Positions 47,271-57,724 of a stretch of DNA of 64,000 bases are shown here, one piece after another. A program made the position numbers and the translations under genes. The stretch comes from Cephalopachus bancanus. Taxonomy: Eukaryota; Chordata; Mammalia; Primates; Tarsiidae. Numbering within the stretch: position 1 is the stretch's first letter; every line of letters begins with the position of its first letter. The DNA lies in contig JAPVLO010000008.1 in NCBI GenBank assembly GCA_027257055.1, positions 18,476,001-18,540,000 of the forward strand, given 5' to 3'. Under the pieces are notes generated by a model. It worked only from the letters and a program-made list of their open reading frames with translations, was not told where the DNA came from and did no database searches.

Positions 47271-48549
47271 TTTCTATAAAGTTCCTCTCTTTAATTCAGT
47301 CTCTACCCCAAGCAGGTGTCATAAAGGGATGCTGCTCTTGTCATGCTGCCCAAAGGAGGTTTCATCATTTCCCTTGGCAGCTCCCCATAATTTGGGAACA
47401 TTCCAAGGCCCCAGCTATCTCTTCCATACCTAAATAGTTGATCCTCCGGGTCTTCATATTCCAGTCAAAAAGCTAGGGCCTTCAGAGATGCTTGTTGACT
47501 GATGACTTTACATTAAGGGGTGTTTCATAAACTGTCTCAGTACAAAGATTTGTGACCCCTTTAACATCCTCTTGCCACTTTTTGATTCAGCATATGCCTT
47601 GAATTCTCACACTGACACAGGAACTTGCACCGCCACCATGATTGTCAATATCGACTCACCCACCCTTATGACAAAGCTAGAGCCAAATGCATTGTGAAAA
47701 TCAGGACCTTTTATTATATAACCCTTCCAGTGGGGTTTCAGGGAGCACCGGCCATCAAATGCAGTATTTCTGCAGCAAAACTATGACTATTCACATGAAA
47801 TGACATAAAGACAGACCACAAAAAGATTCATATCCTTTCATGTAAGGTTTTGCTACCAAAAAAGTTTGTGCTTAACCTAACAACAGCAAAACTTTTGGTT
47901 TTCAGAATTTTTCAGATTTCTCAGTTAGAGAATAAAGAATTGTTGATCTGAGTTATTTTTCGGGTAGTTGTTCTTTGAGAGAATGTGGGTGGCATGCAAG
48001 AAACCAAGGGATGCGATTTTAGGGCTTGAGGGAGGTTTTCAGGACCCCAGATTCTAAACTCCTTCAACTTCTAATTTGTACTATTCTTTTTACAAAGGAC
48101 AAAGCCTTTCTTTTCACAGAGAGACACTTGTGAATGCAAACATCACCGAGAGAGGAGCCTAGACCATGTCACAATACACAGGGATTGTTAATGACAAAGG
48201 TCATTTTCTCTTTTGAGAGCAGGAACTGGAAGGGTCATAGACTGAGTGCCAGGTAAGAAACCCCACTTTGCTGAAGAAGGGCAGGCACACCAGAGAGCCT
48301 AGGGGAACTGAGGATACATTTTACAGAGGCTAGCCTCCACCAGCTCAATACTGGATCCTATTTCAGGGGAACAGTAAAGCTATCTCTGCAGTCAAAAAAG
48401 ATTCATTGGTTCAGTTGTGGTCAGAAGCTAGTCTGGGCATTTTGAGTAGGTTTTTCAGCTGGATATGAGAATATGAAGTTTAATTCGTGGACAGAATAAT
48501 TCCTCACAACTGTAAGTATTTCATGCTGTAAAGCAAAATGAGATAGAAG

Positions 48550-48710
48550 AAAATGTTTGGTTGCTTGTACCACTCTATAGCTGCGTGAACTTGGAAAAAT
48601 TATGTGTCCTCTTGGCTATTTAGATTTCAGATCTGTAAAATGGGGATGATAGTAGCACTTCTTCAGGGTTGTTGAGAGTATTAATGACACAATGTGGGTA
48701 AAGGGCCAGC
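48550..48710 (+). mobile_element. MIR, intron 1
   Basis: 'atagctgcgtgaacttggaa', 'tcagatctgtaaaatgggga' and 'ttcttcagggttgttgagag' follow forward MIR. Confidence 0.75.
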
Positions 48711-49580
48711 TCAGGTCCCACATGGCCACATTTAATGAGCATGAACTGCCTTTGATCTTTCAGTCCTTTCTTTGGATTATAGTATGTATATCTAAATTGA
48801 TCCATCAGAATAATCTCCTTATCTCATCTCTGGCCTTCTCTGAGGCTAATAATGAAATCAGAACAGTTCAAGGCACAAACCAACAACGGAACAGCCATTT
48901 TCATGTCTTGGGAACATGATAATACTGATTCTGGGGAGTGAGTGGACTCTTAGCTTAGCCCTACAGTATTCGAAAGAATAATCTCAAAATAATTAGATCT
49001 AGATTCACTTGGAATAAAAGATAGAAGGTTATATCCACAGCCCATGTGGTGTCTGGTTAATGCACACTCTGGCTATGTAAAATTCATATCCTTTGTGGAA
49101 CCTCTTTTTAACTGGAGGATAGAATTCAGGTCAAAAATACCATATTTTAAAATCGAATTTGTTCATCTAGGAGACCTAAATTGGCAGTATTCCTAGAGGA
49201 GTGACTGACTTAAAGTAGGGCATGGAGATGTGTTTTGAGAAGTGCACTTTCCCCAGCCTAGGAAGACAAATCTCTCCATCCTGTGTGAATATGCAGATAC
49301 ACAGGCTTTATCTTGAAACTTTGCAGTTGAGTTTGCGAGGACTCTTACAAAACTTTTACAGAACTCAGGATCCCACCTCCCTTGGAAAAAAGACTGAAGT
49401 GGTGACTTTTTCTTCTCCCCACCAAGCCCCAGCTTCCCCTTGCTCCATAAAGCACAACCCCTGCACCACCAGCTACAGTCTTTTTTTTTTTGGTACCAGA
49501 AACCACAAAGAAGCTGTAACTTATTGGAAACTGCTGTTCTCATCTCAAAAGTTCTTGGAGTAAAATTCTGAAGCACTTAC

Positions 49581-49672
49581 CAATCAGTGCAGGTGCTGGG
49601 GAGCGAAGGCGAGAGACAGGGAGGGCGCGTGTGTGCTCACCGAAGCTGGGCCTGGCTCTGCGGCAGTAGTGG
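49581..49672 (-). other. PPP1R17: Predicted PPP1R17 5' UTR exon 1
   Basis: The exon ends at a strong donor, GTAAGT, on the minus strand (plus-strand acttac, 49575-49580). A second usable donor, GTGAGC, follows position 49641 and would give a shorter exon. The region has several CpGs in an otherwise CpG-poor window and lies just downstream of the TATA-like site. It contains no in-frame coding link to exon 2, so it is called non-coding. The TSS is estimated from the TATA-like spacing. Confidence 0.5.
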
Positions 49673-49745
49673 CTGCTGCTGGCCAGCTCCAGCTCCTCTT
49701 ATCTAGGGACCAGCTGCTGCTGTTGCCATGGGGATGCTCTGTTTC
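49673..49745 (-). promoter_or_regulatory. Predicted PPP1R17 core promoter
   Basis: Read on the minus strand, a TATA-like GATAAG sits at about 49698-49706, followed some 30 nt later by a GC-richer stretch with CpGs and then good donor sites. Upstream are a CAGCTG E-box (49711-49716) and GTTGCCATGG (49722-49731), which resembles half of an RFX X-box. The position fits the known gene order, with exon 2 some 5.4 kb downstream. The factor assignments are motif guesses only; no transcription data are available here. Confidence 0.45.
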
Positions 49746-49909
49746 ACAGGCACCAGGGCAAGGGGGATGGAGGAGGAAAGAGGACTAACCTCACCATCAC
49801 TGCTCTCCACGGTAATGATTGTACATTACAAAAATACAATACACAGGGGCGTGTTTGAGGTTCCCAGTGTGCACACTGGAGAAATCCAGACACACCAGCT
49901 ACATCTTTG

Positions 49910-50070
49910 AATCCCCATAACAGTCCTATGCAATGGGTTTTTTTGGCCTGATTCTATAAATATGGAAACTGAGGCACAGAAAGGTTAAGTGACTTGCCCA
50001 AGAGGGAGCCCAGCTTATTTCCACCCTCAAATCTATTTGAGTTTAAATTCAAAGTACTTTCACTCACCAC
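49910..50070 (-). mobile_element. MIR, reverse orientation
   Basis: 'aaatatggaaactgaggcac', 'agaaaggttaagtgacttgc' and 'ccaagagggagcccagc' match reversed MIR. Confidence 0.8.
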
Positions 50071-50104
50071 TGCTGCCTCTCAGATTCTCTCATAAGGAGA
50101 AGCA

Positions 50105-50335
50105 GAATAACAGCAGCAATTGCTGACATACATAAGGCTACCCATGTGCCAGGCACTCTTCTAGAGACCCGAATGGACTCATTTAATCCTTGTAAGATGA
50201 GCTACTGTCATCATCCCATTTTATTGATGAGGAAACTCAGGCTCAGAGCTGACAAATTGTCTGCCCTAGGTCTCCCTGCTAGTAAATGTGAAGGGTAGTG
50301 TTTGAATCAGGTAATTGAATGCTAGTGTTCATACT
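50105..50335 (-). mobile_element. MIR, reverse orientation
   Basis: 'catgtgccaggcactcttct', 'ttgatgaggaaactcaggct' and 'gtctccctgctagtaaatgt' match reversed MIR, adjacent to the copy at 49910-50070. Confidence 0.85.
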
Positions 50336-50345
50336 CTTATCTACT

Positions 50346-51235
50346 TTGCAATACTTCTCATCAAATACAGCATTTCAGATAGCCCATGGCTAAGAAAGCA
50401 AACCCTGACTCTTTAGGCTGGGGTGTGGAGGTCAGGAAAAAGTTGCTCCTTCAAAGGAACTATCCAGATGTTCCAATATTAGGACTGTATAGGCATTCCA
50501 TAAAAGAGAGTTTAAGCAAGATAGGAGTGTGACATGCTGTCAGTTGGAGAGGAAGGGTCTGTGTTTTGGCTCAGCTCACAGGAGGGAGGCTCACTGAGAG
50601 CTTTGTGTGAAGTTGCAAGAGCAGCAGTTTACAGTTAACAGTCTGGGCATTAAGAGCAGGAAGGTCAGTCAGGAGATCAGGTAGCGATCAGCAAACACTG
50701 GAAAGGCTTGAGACCTCTGACGGCAACCAAGAGACCACCCAATGACACTCAAGAGATATGTTCTCACAGGAAGGTATGTGAGCACTATCCATGTTGTTTC
50801 CTTTCTTTCCCGAGGTTGCATGCAGTGCAGGTCCCTGGCAGCCCCTTGTCAGCTTCAGCTGCCTGCTAGTCACTGGTAATAGGTTGGCTGATGCCTCCCT
50901 CCCATCTGCCAGCATCCCAAATAACAGGGCTGGAACCATAATAAACTCATCCTGAGGTTGACTCCTAGGGTTACAATTTCTTCAGAGGCCATGGTAACAA
51001 ATCAGCAGGAGTGGACTTATTTGTCAGTTCTGGTCCTTATTGTGACCTCCTGGAACGAGATGGAGGCTGATAAAAGGTAATGTTCCTGGCTAGGAAGGGA
51101 AGCTCCTGGATGCTGAGGGACAGAGACTGCAGGCTTCATATTCTTGTCATCAGCCTTGTTGGCTAATGAGGTAGCAGCATCTTAATTCCAAACTTGAATG
51201 GAAAAGATACACTTTCTTCCTAACCCTTAAATTCT
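50346..51235. other. Upstream of PPP1R17, no gene recognised
   Basis: Single-copy-looking sequence within 2 kb of the promoter; could hold cis-regulatory sites, but no clear motif cluster was found. Confidence 0.35.
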
Positions 51236-52600
51236 TCTTTTTAATTAAACTTGTTGGATATAATATTAGATTCATGTGTAGTAATAAGAAAGCTCTTCCA
51301 TAATCTAAACACCTATCCAATGGTAAAACTATTGTACAGGATTAAACCAGTATATATATATTGAGTTGGAGTCTCATGCTCATGGCCACCCCAGCGTCGA
51401 CCTGCTGGGCTCCATGATCCTTCCACCTTCCTTCCAGCCTTCTGAGTAGCCAGAACTACAGATGCGGGCTACCACGCCTGACTATTTTTATTTTATTGTA
51501 GAGAGGAGGTGTCGCCAATTTGCCTGGGCTGGTCTCGAACCCGCGGACTCAGGCAATCCACTTGCCTCAGCCTCCCAAAGTGCTGGGATTACAGGCTGAG
51601 CCACCGAGCCCAACCCAAACCAGCGTATTGGTACGGATACTGTCATATACAGAGCATTTCCATCACCACAAGACTCCCTCATCTTGCCCTTGTATCGTCA
51701 CTCCTACCTTCTCCCTTTCTGTCCCACTTTTTAACCGCTGACAACCAGTGATCTGTTCTCCATTGCTGTAACTTTTTCATCTAAAAAATTTTAGAAAAAT
51801 GGATTTACACAGTATGTAGCCTTTTCGGTTTGACAATTTTAATCAAGCATTATCCCCTGAAGGTTTATCCAGGTGGTTGTGTGTATCAATAGTTTGTTCC
51901 TTTTTATTGCTGAGTAGTATTCCACAGCATGTGCCACAGTTTGTTCAACCATTCATCTGTTGAAAGACATCTGGGTTATTTCCAATGTTTGGCTATTACA
52001 AATAAAGCTGCTATGAACATTCATGCAGAGGCTTTTGTGTGAACATAATTTTTAATTTTCCCGGGATAAATGCCCAGAAGTGCAATTGCTGATAATTACA
52101 TGTTTAATTTTATAATACTACCGAAGTGACTGTACCATTCCCATTCCCATTAGCAATATATGAATGATCCAGTTTCTCTGTATCTTCACCAACTTTTTGG
52201 GTTTTCACCACTTTTTAAAAGTCATTCTCATTGGTAGATACAGTTGGAATATTTCATCATGGTTTAATTGCATTCGTGGATGGCTAGTAATATTAACATC
52301 TTTTCACGTGCTTATTTGTCATCTCTGTATTTTCTTTGGTGAAATGTTAAATCATGTCTTTTGCTCATTTTCTAATTGGATTGATTTTTTTTTTTTTGGA
52401 GAAAACTGTTGAGTTTTCCAAGTTCTTCAAAACTAAATGCTAGGTATTCTAGATACTAGTTCTGTATCCGAAATATGGGTTGTACTTTCTCCAGTTTGTA
52501 GCTTGTCTTTTCAACGTTGACAGTCTTTCACGAGGCATACACTTTTCATTTTTATTAAGTCCAATTCATTATTAAATTAATTTTAAAAATGTATATAATT
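51236..52600 (-). mobile_element. Old L1 (L1M-type) 3' part, reverse orientation
   Basis: 'gttcctttttattgctgagt', 'ctattacaaataaagctgct', 'caattgctgataattacatg' and 'cttttgctcattttctaatt' are reversed ORF2/3' end of an old L1. An Alu interrupts it at 51361-51616. Broken by many stops. Confidence 0.85.
51361..51616 (-). mobile_element. Alu inside L1, reverse orientation
   Basis: 'gagttggagtctcatgctca', 'cgtcgacctgctgggctcca', linker 'attgtagagaggaggtgtcg' and end 'gagccaccgagcccaaccc'. About 30 nt of the right arm are deleted near 51376. Target duplication aaaccagYRtat at 51344-51355 and 51617-51628. Confidence 0.9.
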
Positions 52601-53649
52601 AGGATTTTTCTGAGGCTCTTCGGAGAAGCTTAACTGTGTTAGGATATTCCAGCCTATGGATTTTAACAAACCTTTTTGTCTCTTAATTTTCCACAGTTTA
52701 AAGGCAATATTTTCAAAGAGAGAAGAGTATGAATGCCTTATTCTCCCTTTGGATAGACATGTTCTCTTCTCCCAAGTTCAGGTTGTCACTGTTGTTGTTG
52801 ATTTTTCCCAGGGCTTTCTACACACACTTTAATTGATTATGCCTCCCCCCACCTTTTAAGACAGATGTAAACAGCAACTGAGATGGCAGATGGTAATGTA
52901 AATCTATACCTTGGAGAGTTCTAAATAACAACCACATATGTGCATATGTCATAGACCCTCGGCCTACACAGCTCCAGTGTAAGTGCAAGGAGCATTGTGC
53001 CCATGACATGATTTGTAGGTCCAAGAGCCCTCTGATATACGGCTGAATTGACTTCTGGCTTCATTCCTGATGGATGCCTAGAGTAACTAGCTTTAAATGA
53101 ATATATTTTCATTTAATCAAAAATATCCCATCCTTATGAATAAGAATGAATACAGTGTCGAACATTTCCAGACAATTTATTTCAGTCAATAATCTATAAA
53201 ATGTGCACCTGAAAGATGTGTCCTTCATAGTCAATCTAGGGCAGTTTCTGTGTCGATGAGTGTTGGGGCCCCAGCTTCTTAATTTAGAGAGAGAGGTAGA
53301 GAGAGAGAGCACACGCGAGACAGCAGTGAATATTTGCAGAGTAATTTATTCCAGAGATCTTGCTGGATCTCTTTGATTATCTCTATCAGTCTCTCTGAGA
53401 GGAGAGTTAGCTGTCTCAAATCAATATCTTCTGGTAAATAAATATTATGTCTTTGCTCTGGGCGGCTTTAAACACATTTTAGCCCTTGGTAATATAGAAC
53501 TATTTAGATTAATCTATAATAAAATCTGATGGCATTTACTGCCATTTTATTGAAATAAAAATATAGACCATATTTAATTTTTCAGATATTACTTGTCAAA
53601 TACTTAATAAGTACTACTATCATAAGAGGTAAGGTGAATGGTTGTATTT
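52601..53649. other. Intergenic, no gene recognised
   Basis: Possible decayed continuation of the L1 near 52600-52700. Otherwise nothing. Confidence 0.35.
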
Positions 53650-53691
53650 TCCTCTTTTATTTTAATTTTTATTGAGGTTATTTTAGATTCA

Positions 53692-53733
53692 CTATCTCTC
53701 TGTATTATTGTAAGAAATAATACAGAGAGATAG
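53692..53733. repeat. 18-bp perfect inverted repeat with 6-nt loop
   Basis: Arms ctatctctctgtattatt and aataatacagagagatag are exact reverse complements around gtaaga. The right arm is standard L1 sequence. The left arm replaces the usual catgcag seen in the copy at 14090-14105. Confidence 0.95.
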
Positions 53734-53858
53734 ATCCCTTGTATAATGTGCTCAGTTTTCCCTAATGGCGACATTTTGTCAAACTGTATTATAGTATCAC
53801 AGTATATAAACCAGAATATTGGTATTGGTACAATCCACCTATCTTAAGATTTGCCCAG

Positions 53859-53894
<36 letters not shown>
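53859..53894. repeat. (TG)n microsatellite within L1
   Basis: About 17 TG units at a position where this L1 family has a short native TG run. Confidence 0.93.
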
Positions 53895-53896
<2 letters not shown>

Positions 53897-54784
53897 TCAG
53901 TATTCAGTTCTGTACAATTGTGTCATCTGTGTAGATTCATGTGTCTAGCATCCCAGTCAAGATACCATAGTCAATGCTGCAAGGATCCCCCGTTGTTCTT
54001 TCACAGTCATGCCCTCTCCCTTCTTCCTGCATGGTAGTCCCTGGAAACCAATCTGTCCCTCATCTCTATAATTTTGTCATTTCTAGGATGTTATACAAAT
54101 GGAATCATATAGTATGTAACCATTGGTATTGACTTTTTTCACTCAGCATAATCCTCTGGGGATTTATCCAGGTTGCTTCATGTTTCAACAGTTGATTCCT
54201 TTTTATTGCTGAGAAATATTCCATGTATGGATGTACTACCCTGTGTCTGTAGGTACCACCATTCATCTGTTGAAGTACATCTGCGTTGATTTTCAGTTTT
54301 GTCTATTCTAAATAAAGCTACTATAAACACTTGTGTACATGTTTTCATGTGAACACAAGTTTTAGTTTCTCTGGAACAAATACCCAAAAGTGCAATTGCC
54401 GGTCCACATGGCAATCGAATTTTTAATTTCATAAGAAACCACCAAACTGTTTTTCAGAGCGGCTTTACCATCCTTCATTCCCACTAGTCATGTGTGAGTG
54501 ATCCAGTCACTTTGCATCCTCACCAGCATTTGATGTTGTCATTTTTTAAAATTTTAGCCATTCTAATAAGTGTGAAGCGGTATCTCTCTGAGTTCTTAAT
54601 TTGCACTTCTTTGATGTCTAATGATGTTGAACATGTTTTCATGCATTTATCTGACATCTGTTTATCCTCTTCTGCAAAATTTCTCTTCATGCCATTTGCC
54701 CTTTTTCTACATCATCTTGTTAAGACCAAAAGTCCCCTCTTTTCCTTTCTTACATTTAAAAAAAGGTAAACTATTAACAAAAAT

Positions 54785-55015
54785 GCTCAGCACTTAATTG
54801 AGTGCTTACTACGTGCCAGACACCGTTCTAAGCATTTAACTTATTACTTATTTGTATAATCCTCACAACAACCTTATGAGGTAGGTAATATCATCCTTAT
54901 CCTCTTTTTCTGAGTGAAGAAAGTGAGGCACAGAGGTTAAGCATGCAGCTAAGAAGTGGTAGGACAAGGTTCAATCCCAGACAGTCTGTCTCTAGCATCT
55001 GTGCTCTAAATAACT
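54785..55015 (-). mobile_element. Near-complete MIR, reverse orientation
   Basis: 'gagtgcttactacgtgccag', 'cctcacaacaaccttatgag', 'gtgaggcacagaggttaagc' and 'gtgctctaaataactgacc' run the full reversed MIR. Confidence 0.9.
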
Positions 55016-55387
55016 GACCAGATTCCAAATTTAAGGCTGCTTGAGAATTAGAGAATGGGTGGCAATTAAGGGAGACTCACTTTCAAAAAGACACATTTGG
55101 CTAACATTGAACTTATTATGATTACTATTGCCTTCACTTCTATGGCGGATTCTTTCAAAACATTCCAATGTGTGGGCTTCTCTGCTAGGCCCTGAAACAT
55201 TGACCTTGAGTCAAATAAAGCAGTAGCTAATTTTTGGCCTTCAAGAGCTGAAAAGGAAGGCTTTTTGCATGAGGGGAGTTCATTTATTCAATTATCATTT
55301 ACTGAAGGTTGACTTAGTGTTGATTTTGTTGTTAGAGAGTTAACATAAATAAGAGGTAATACTCATCTTTTAAAAGTTCATAATATA

Positions 55388-55689
55388 GGCTGGGTTCAGT
55401 GGCTCAGCCTATAATCCCAGCACTCTGGGAGGCCAAAGCAAGTGGATTGCTTGAGCCCACGGATTCGAGACCAGCTTGGGCAACTTGGCGACACCTTGTC
55501 TCTACAATAAATAAAAAATTAACTGGGCATGGTAGCACGTGCCTGTTGTTCCTGCTACTTGGAAGGCTGAGGTAGAAGGATCGCCAGAGCCCAGCAGGTC
55601 AATGATGGGGTGGCCATGAATGTACTACTGCACTCCAGCCTAGGCGACGGAGTGAGAATTCAACTCAAAAAGAAAAAAAAAAAAAGAGG
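55388..55689 (+). mobile_element. Full-length dimeric Alu
   Basis: 'ggctgggttcagtggctcag', linker 'tctctacaataaataaaaaa', right arm 'gccagagcccagcaggtcaa' and end 'gtgagaattcaactc' with A-tail. Perfect 13-bp duplication agttcataatata at 55375-55387 and 55690-55702. Confidence 0.95.
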
Positions 55690-55702
55690 AGTTCATAATA
55701 TA

Positions 55703-57454
55703 AGGTGAAAATAAGGGGAGACATATGTAAAAGAAAATGGAGACGCTGTACTGGGTGACTTGAACCCAGTTCCCTCTTCTCCAGGGTCAGTGCTCTTCCC
55801 TACACCTCACTCTGTAACAGGCATGACACCTTCCCCAGCTGGCTTTGCACTGATGGTCTTCTCACGCTTCATGCCCTTCTATCCTCCTGCATCAATGAAA
55901 TGGGTACATCTGACCCACCATTTGCTCACTCATGAAAACCAAGCTATTCTTATTGAGTATCGAGTTCTCAAAGCTGGACATCTGGCTATTGTATGAAACG
56001 GTGATCACTACTCAGCAGAACAGCAAGGGAGCCATGTGGCTTTTATTCGGTTACTAATCCAAAGCTTTGCTTGAATATTAATTTGATCACGGCTTCTCTG
56101 ACGCTCGATTAAGTGTTTTAAAGATGAGAAACATACTGAAAATATTCTGACTAATGCAGCTCTAAGTCATTAAGAGACACCCGGACAGTCTCTGGTCACT
56201 AGTTACCTCTCACAGCACATGAGAATGAAGAGGTCCGCAGAGAATGAATTCATTGCTTCGTCCCTTGCTTGCTTTCTTCCAGCTAAGGTATTAGAATTTT
56301 TCAAATCTGAGAATTGCCCGAATTCTGAGAAATCTCTACCAGAGAGGCAGCACAATAAAGGAACTGAGCCTAATCCCCACTGCGTCGCCAAAGCTTGTCA
56401 AACGTTACCTCAAGCGTTCATATAAGGCTGCCTTGTTGGAGAAAACCAGCAAGGGAATTGATGTCAGCTACCAGATGGCAATAACGGCAGACACAACGCA
56501 CTGCTTATGGGGGCTTCTGAACACAGAGGGAGCAAGCACATATATTTTCCCAAAGGGCACATAGCATTTTAAGGTATGTGCAATGTAATTTAGAGCTTCT
56601 GTTGCTTAGACAGAAGTGCTTAGAGATGAGAGGTTATCACTTGAATTGTAGCTACAAAAATATTAATAAGTAAGTGCATTAACTCTCTATGAGCATAGGG
56701 AAAAGTGTTGACTAAGGTTTTTATGATGCAGAAAAAAAATCTTTTTAAAGTTTTAGGACTTTGCCTCTTTGGTTTCAACTGCATGAAAAATGACACACAA
56801 TTTAGGAATGTGTGAAAGCAAATTTTGAACCCAGCATGTATTTAAAATAGCAGCTATAACTTCTGCACTTGATTTCAAGAAAATTACATGCCTCATATTA
56901 CTACACTCATAAAGCCCAGTGGGAAACTCTCTTGTCTTTTGCCAATGAGAAGGTCAGCTACCCAGTTTCTGGCAAGGGTATCTGTGTAGAGTTTTGGCTT
57001 TCTCCCATCTGTCCAGGACACCCTGTCCTGGCAGTGGTAGCTCTGGAATGCCTACATGGGAGCAGCCCAGGGATCCACTCTGGTTGTAAAAGGAGACTAG
57101 AGGATCTGCCTCTAAGTTGTATTTACCAAAGTAAGCACTTTTTTTTTTTTTTTCTAAATTATATGCTCATTTGGGTTTGGATTGGTGGTACATACTAAGT
57201 CAACCATGCTTTATCTCTGTCAGTGTTTCCAGAGAAACTTTTCTTACATTCTCATCACGATCTAAGAACTTATAATGACAGCAATTGCCTTTAAGGTCAA
57301 TTTTGAATATCTACAACAAGAACCAAGGCTCACTTGCTCTGATCCCATCTTATCGCTTCAACCTGATCACTCACTACTTCCTAAACAATTTTCTCCCCAT
57401 TCTCCCTATACATTCTTGTCACACACATAATATACTGAGAAAGAAAACACAAGC
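55703..57454. other. Intergenic, no gene recognised
   Basis: Includes the candidate regulatory block at 56060-56560. The ORF at 56869-57198 is unsupported. Confidence 0.35.
56060..56560. promoter_or_regulatory. Candidate conserved non-coding (enhancer-like) block
   Basis: No repeat signature, and at least ten CpGs are kept (gacgctcgatt, acccgg, gtccgc, ttcgtc, cccgaat, tgcgtcgcc, aacgtt, aagcgtt, aacggc, aacgca) while flanking DNA has almost none. It includes a CAGATGG E-box near 56473. It lies about 6.5 kb upstream of the PPP1R17 promoter. Constraint is inferred from CpG retention only. Confidence 0.35.
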
Positions 57455-57675
57455 ACAAGATTTGAAGTGTCAGAGAACTGGGCTTAAATCCTATCTTTCT
57501 ATTTACATTCCTGGTGACTACAGACAGTTAAAACCCCAGGGCCTCATTTCTCAACTATAAAGTGAGAATAATAATATCTATCTTACCAAGTTGGGATGAG
57601 TATTAAGTGAGATGATACCATCAAAGTATCTGATACAATACTTGGCTCATAGTAAGTACCTAATAAATACTCATT
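57455..57675 (+). mobile_element. Near-complete MIR
   Basis: 'ctgggcttaaatcctatctt', 'cagggcctcatttctcaact', 'ataaagtgagaataataata' and 'ggctcatagtaagtacctaa' follow forward MIR. Confidence 0.85.
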
Positions 57676-57724
57676 CTCTTTCCTTTCCTTTTCAGGTTTA
57701 AAACTTTACTCACTCTTTCCACCC

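Larger units (their letters stand above)
44199..49580 (-). other. PPP1R17 intron 1 (no exon seen)
   Basis: This 5.4 kb intron interrupts the 5' UTR. It holds MIR fragments (44555-44700, 45670-45790, 46130-46310, 48550-48710) and a partial Alu (47076-47270). The rest, including 44700-45670, 46310-47075 and 47270-48550, is unassigned single-copy sequence. Confidence 0.6.
29165..49672 (-). other. PPP1R17: PPP1R17 gene, complete transcription unit
   Basis: Five-exon model on the minus strand: a non-coding exon 1 near 49.6 kb, then coding exons 44081-44162, 40979-41131, 39540-39692 and 30348-30427. Joined coding length is 82+153+153+80 = 468 nt, exactly 155 codons plus stop, the known length of this protein. 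All coding introns are phase 1 with GT donors and AG acceptors. The product is G-substrate, a cytosolic target of cGMP-dependent protein kinase best known from cerebellar Purkinje cells; when phosphorylated it inhibits PP1 and PP2A. Exon structure, splice sites and frame are seen in the sequence; the function is family knowledge. Transcript ends (TSS and poly(A) site) are inferred. No premature stop or frameshift is present, so the gene looks intact. Confidence 0.93.
53650..54775 (-). mobile_element. Second old L1 (L1M-type) 3' part, reverse orientation
   Basis: 'ggtattggtacaatccacct', 'ggaatcatatagtatgtaac', 'aaataaagctactataaaca' and 'catcctcaccagcatttgat' cover the same consensus span and orientation as 51236-52600, so it is a separate or duplicated copy. 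Confidence 0.88.

Noticed and set aside
56219..56425. 68-codon ORF in the CpG-retaining block
   Set aside because: No family resemblance; CpG content can be explained by regulatory constraint, so it was not called coding.
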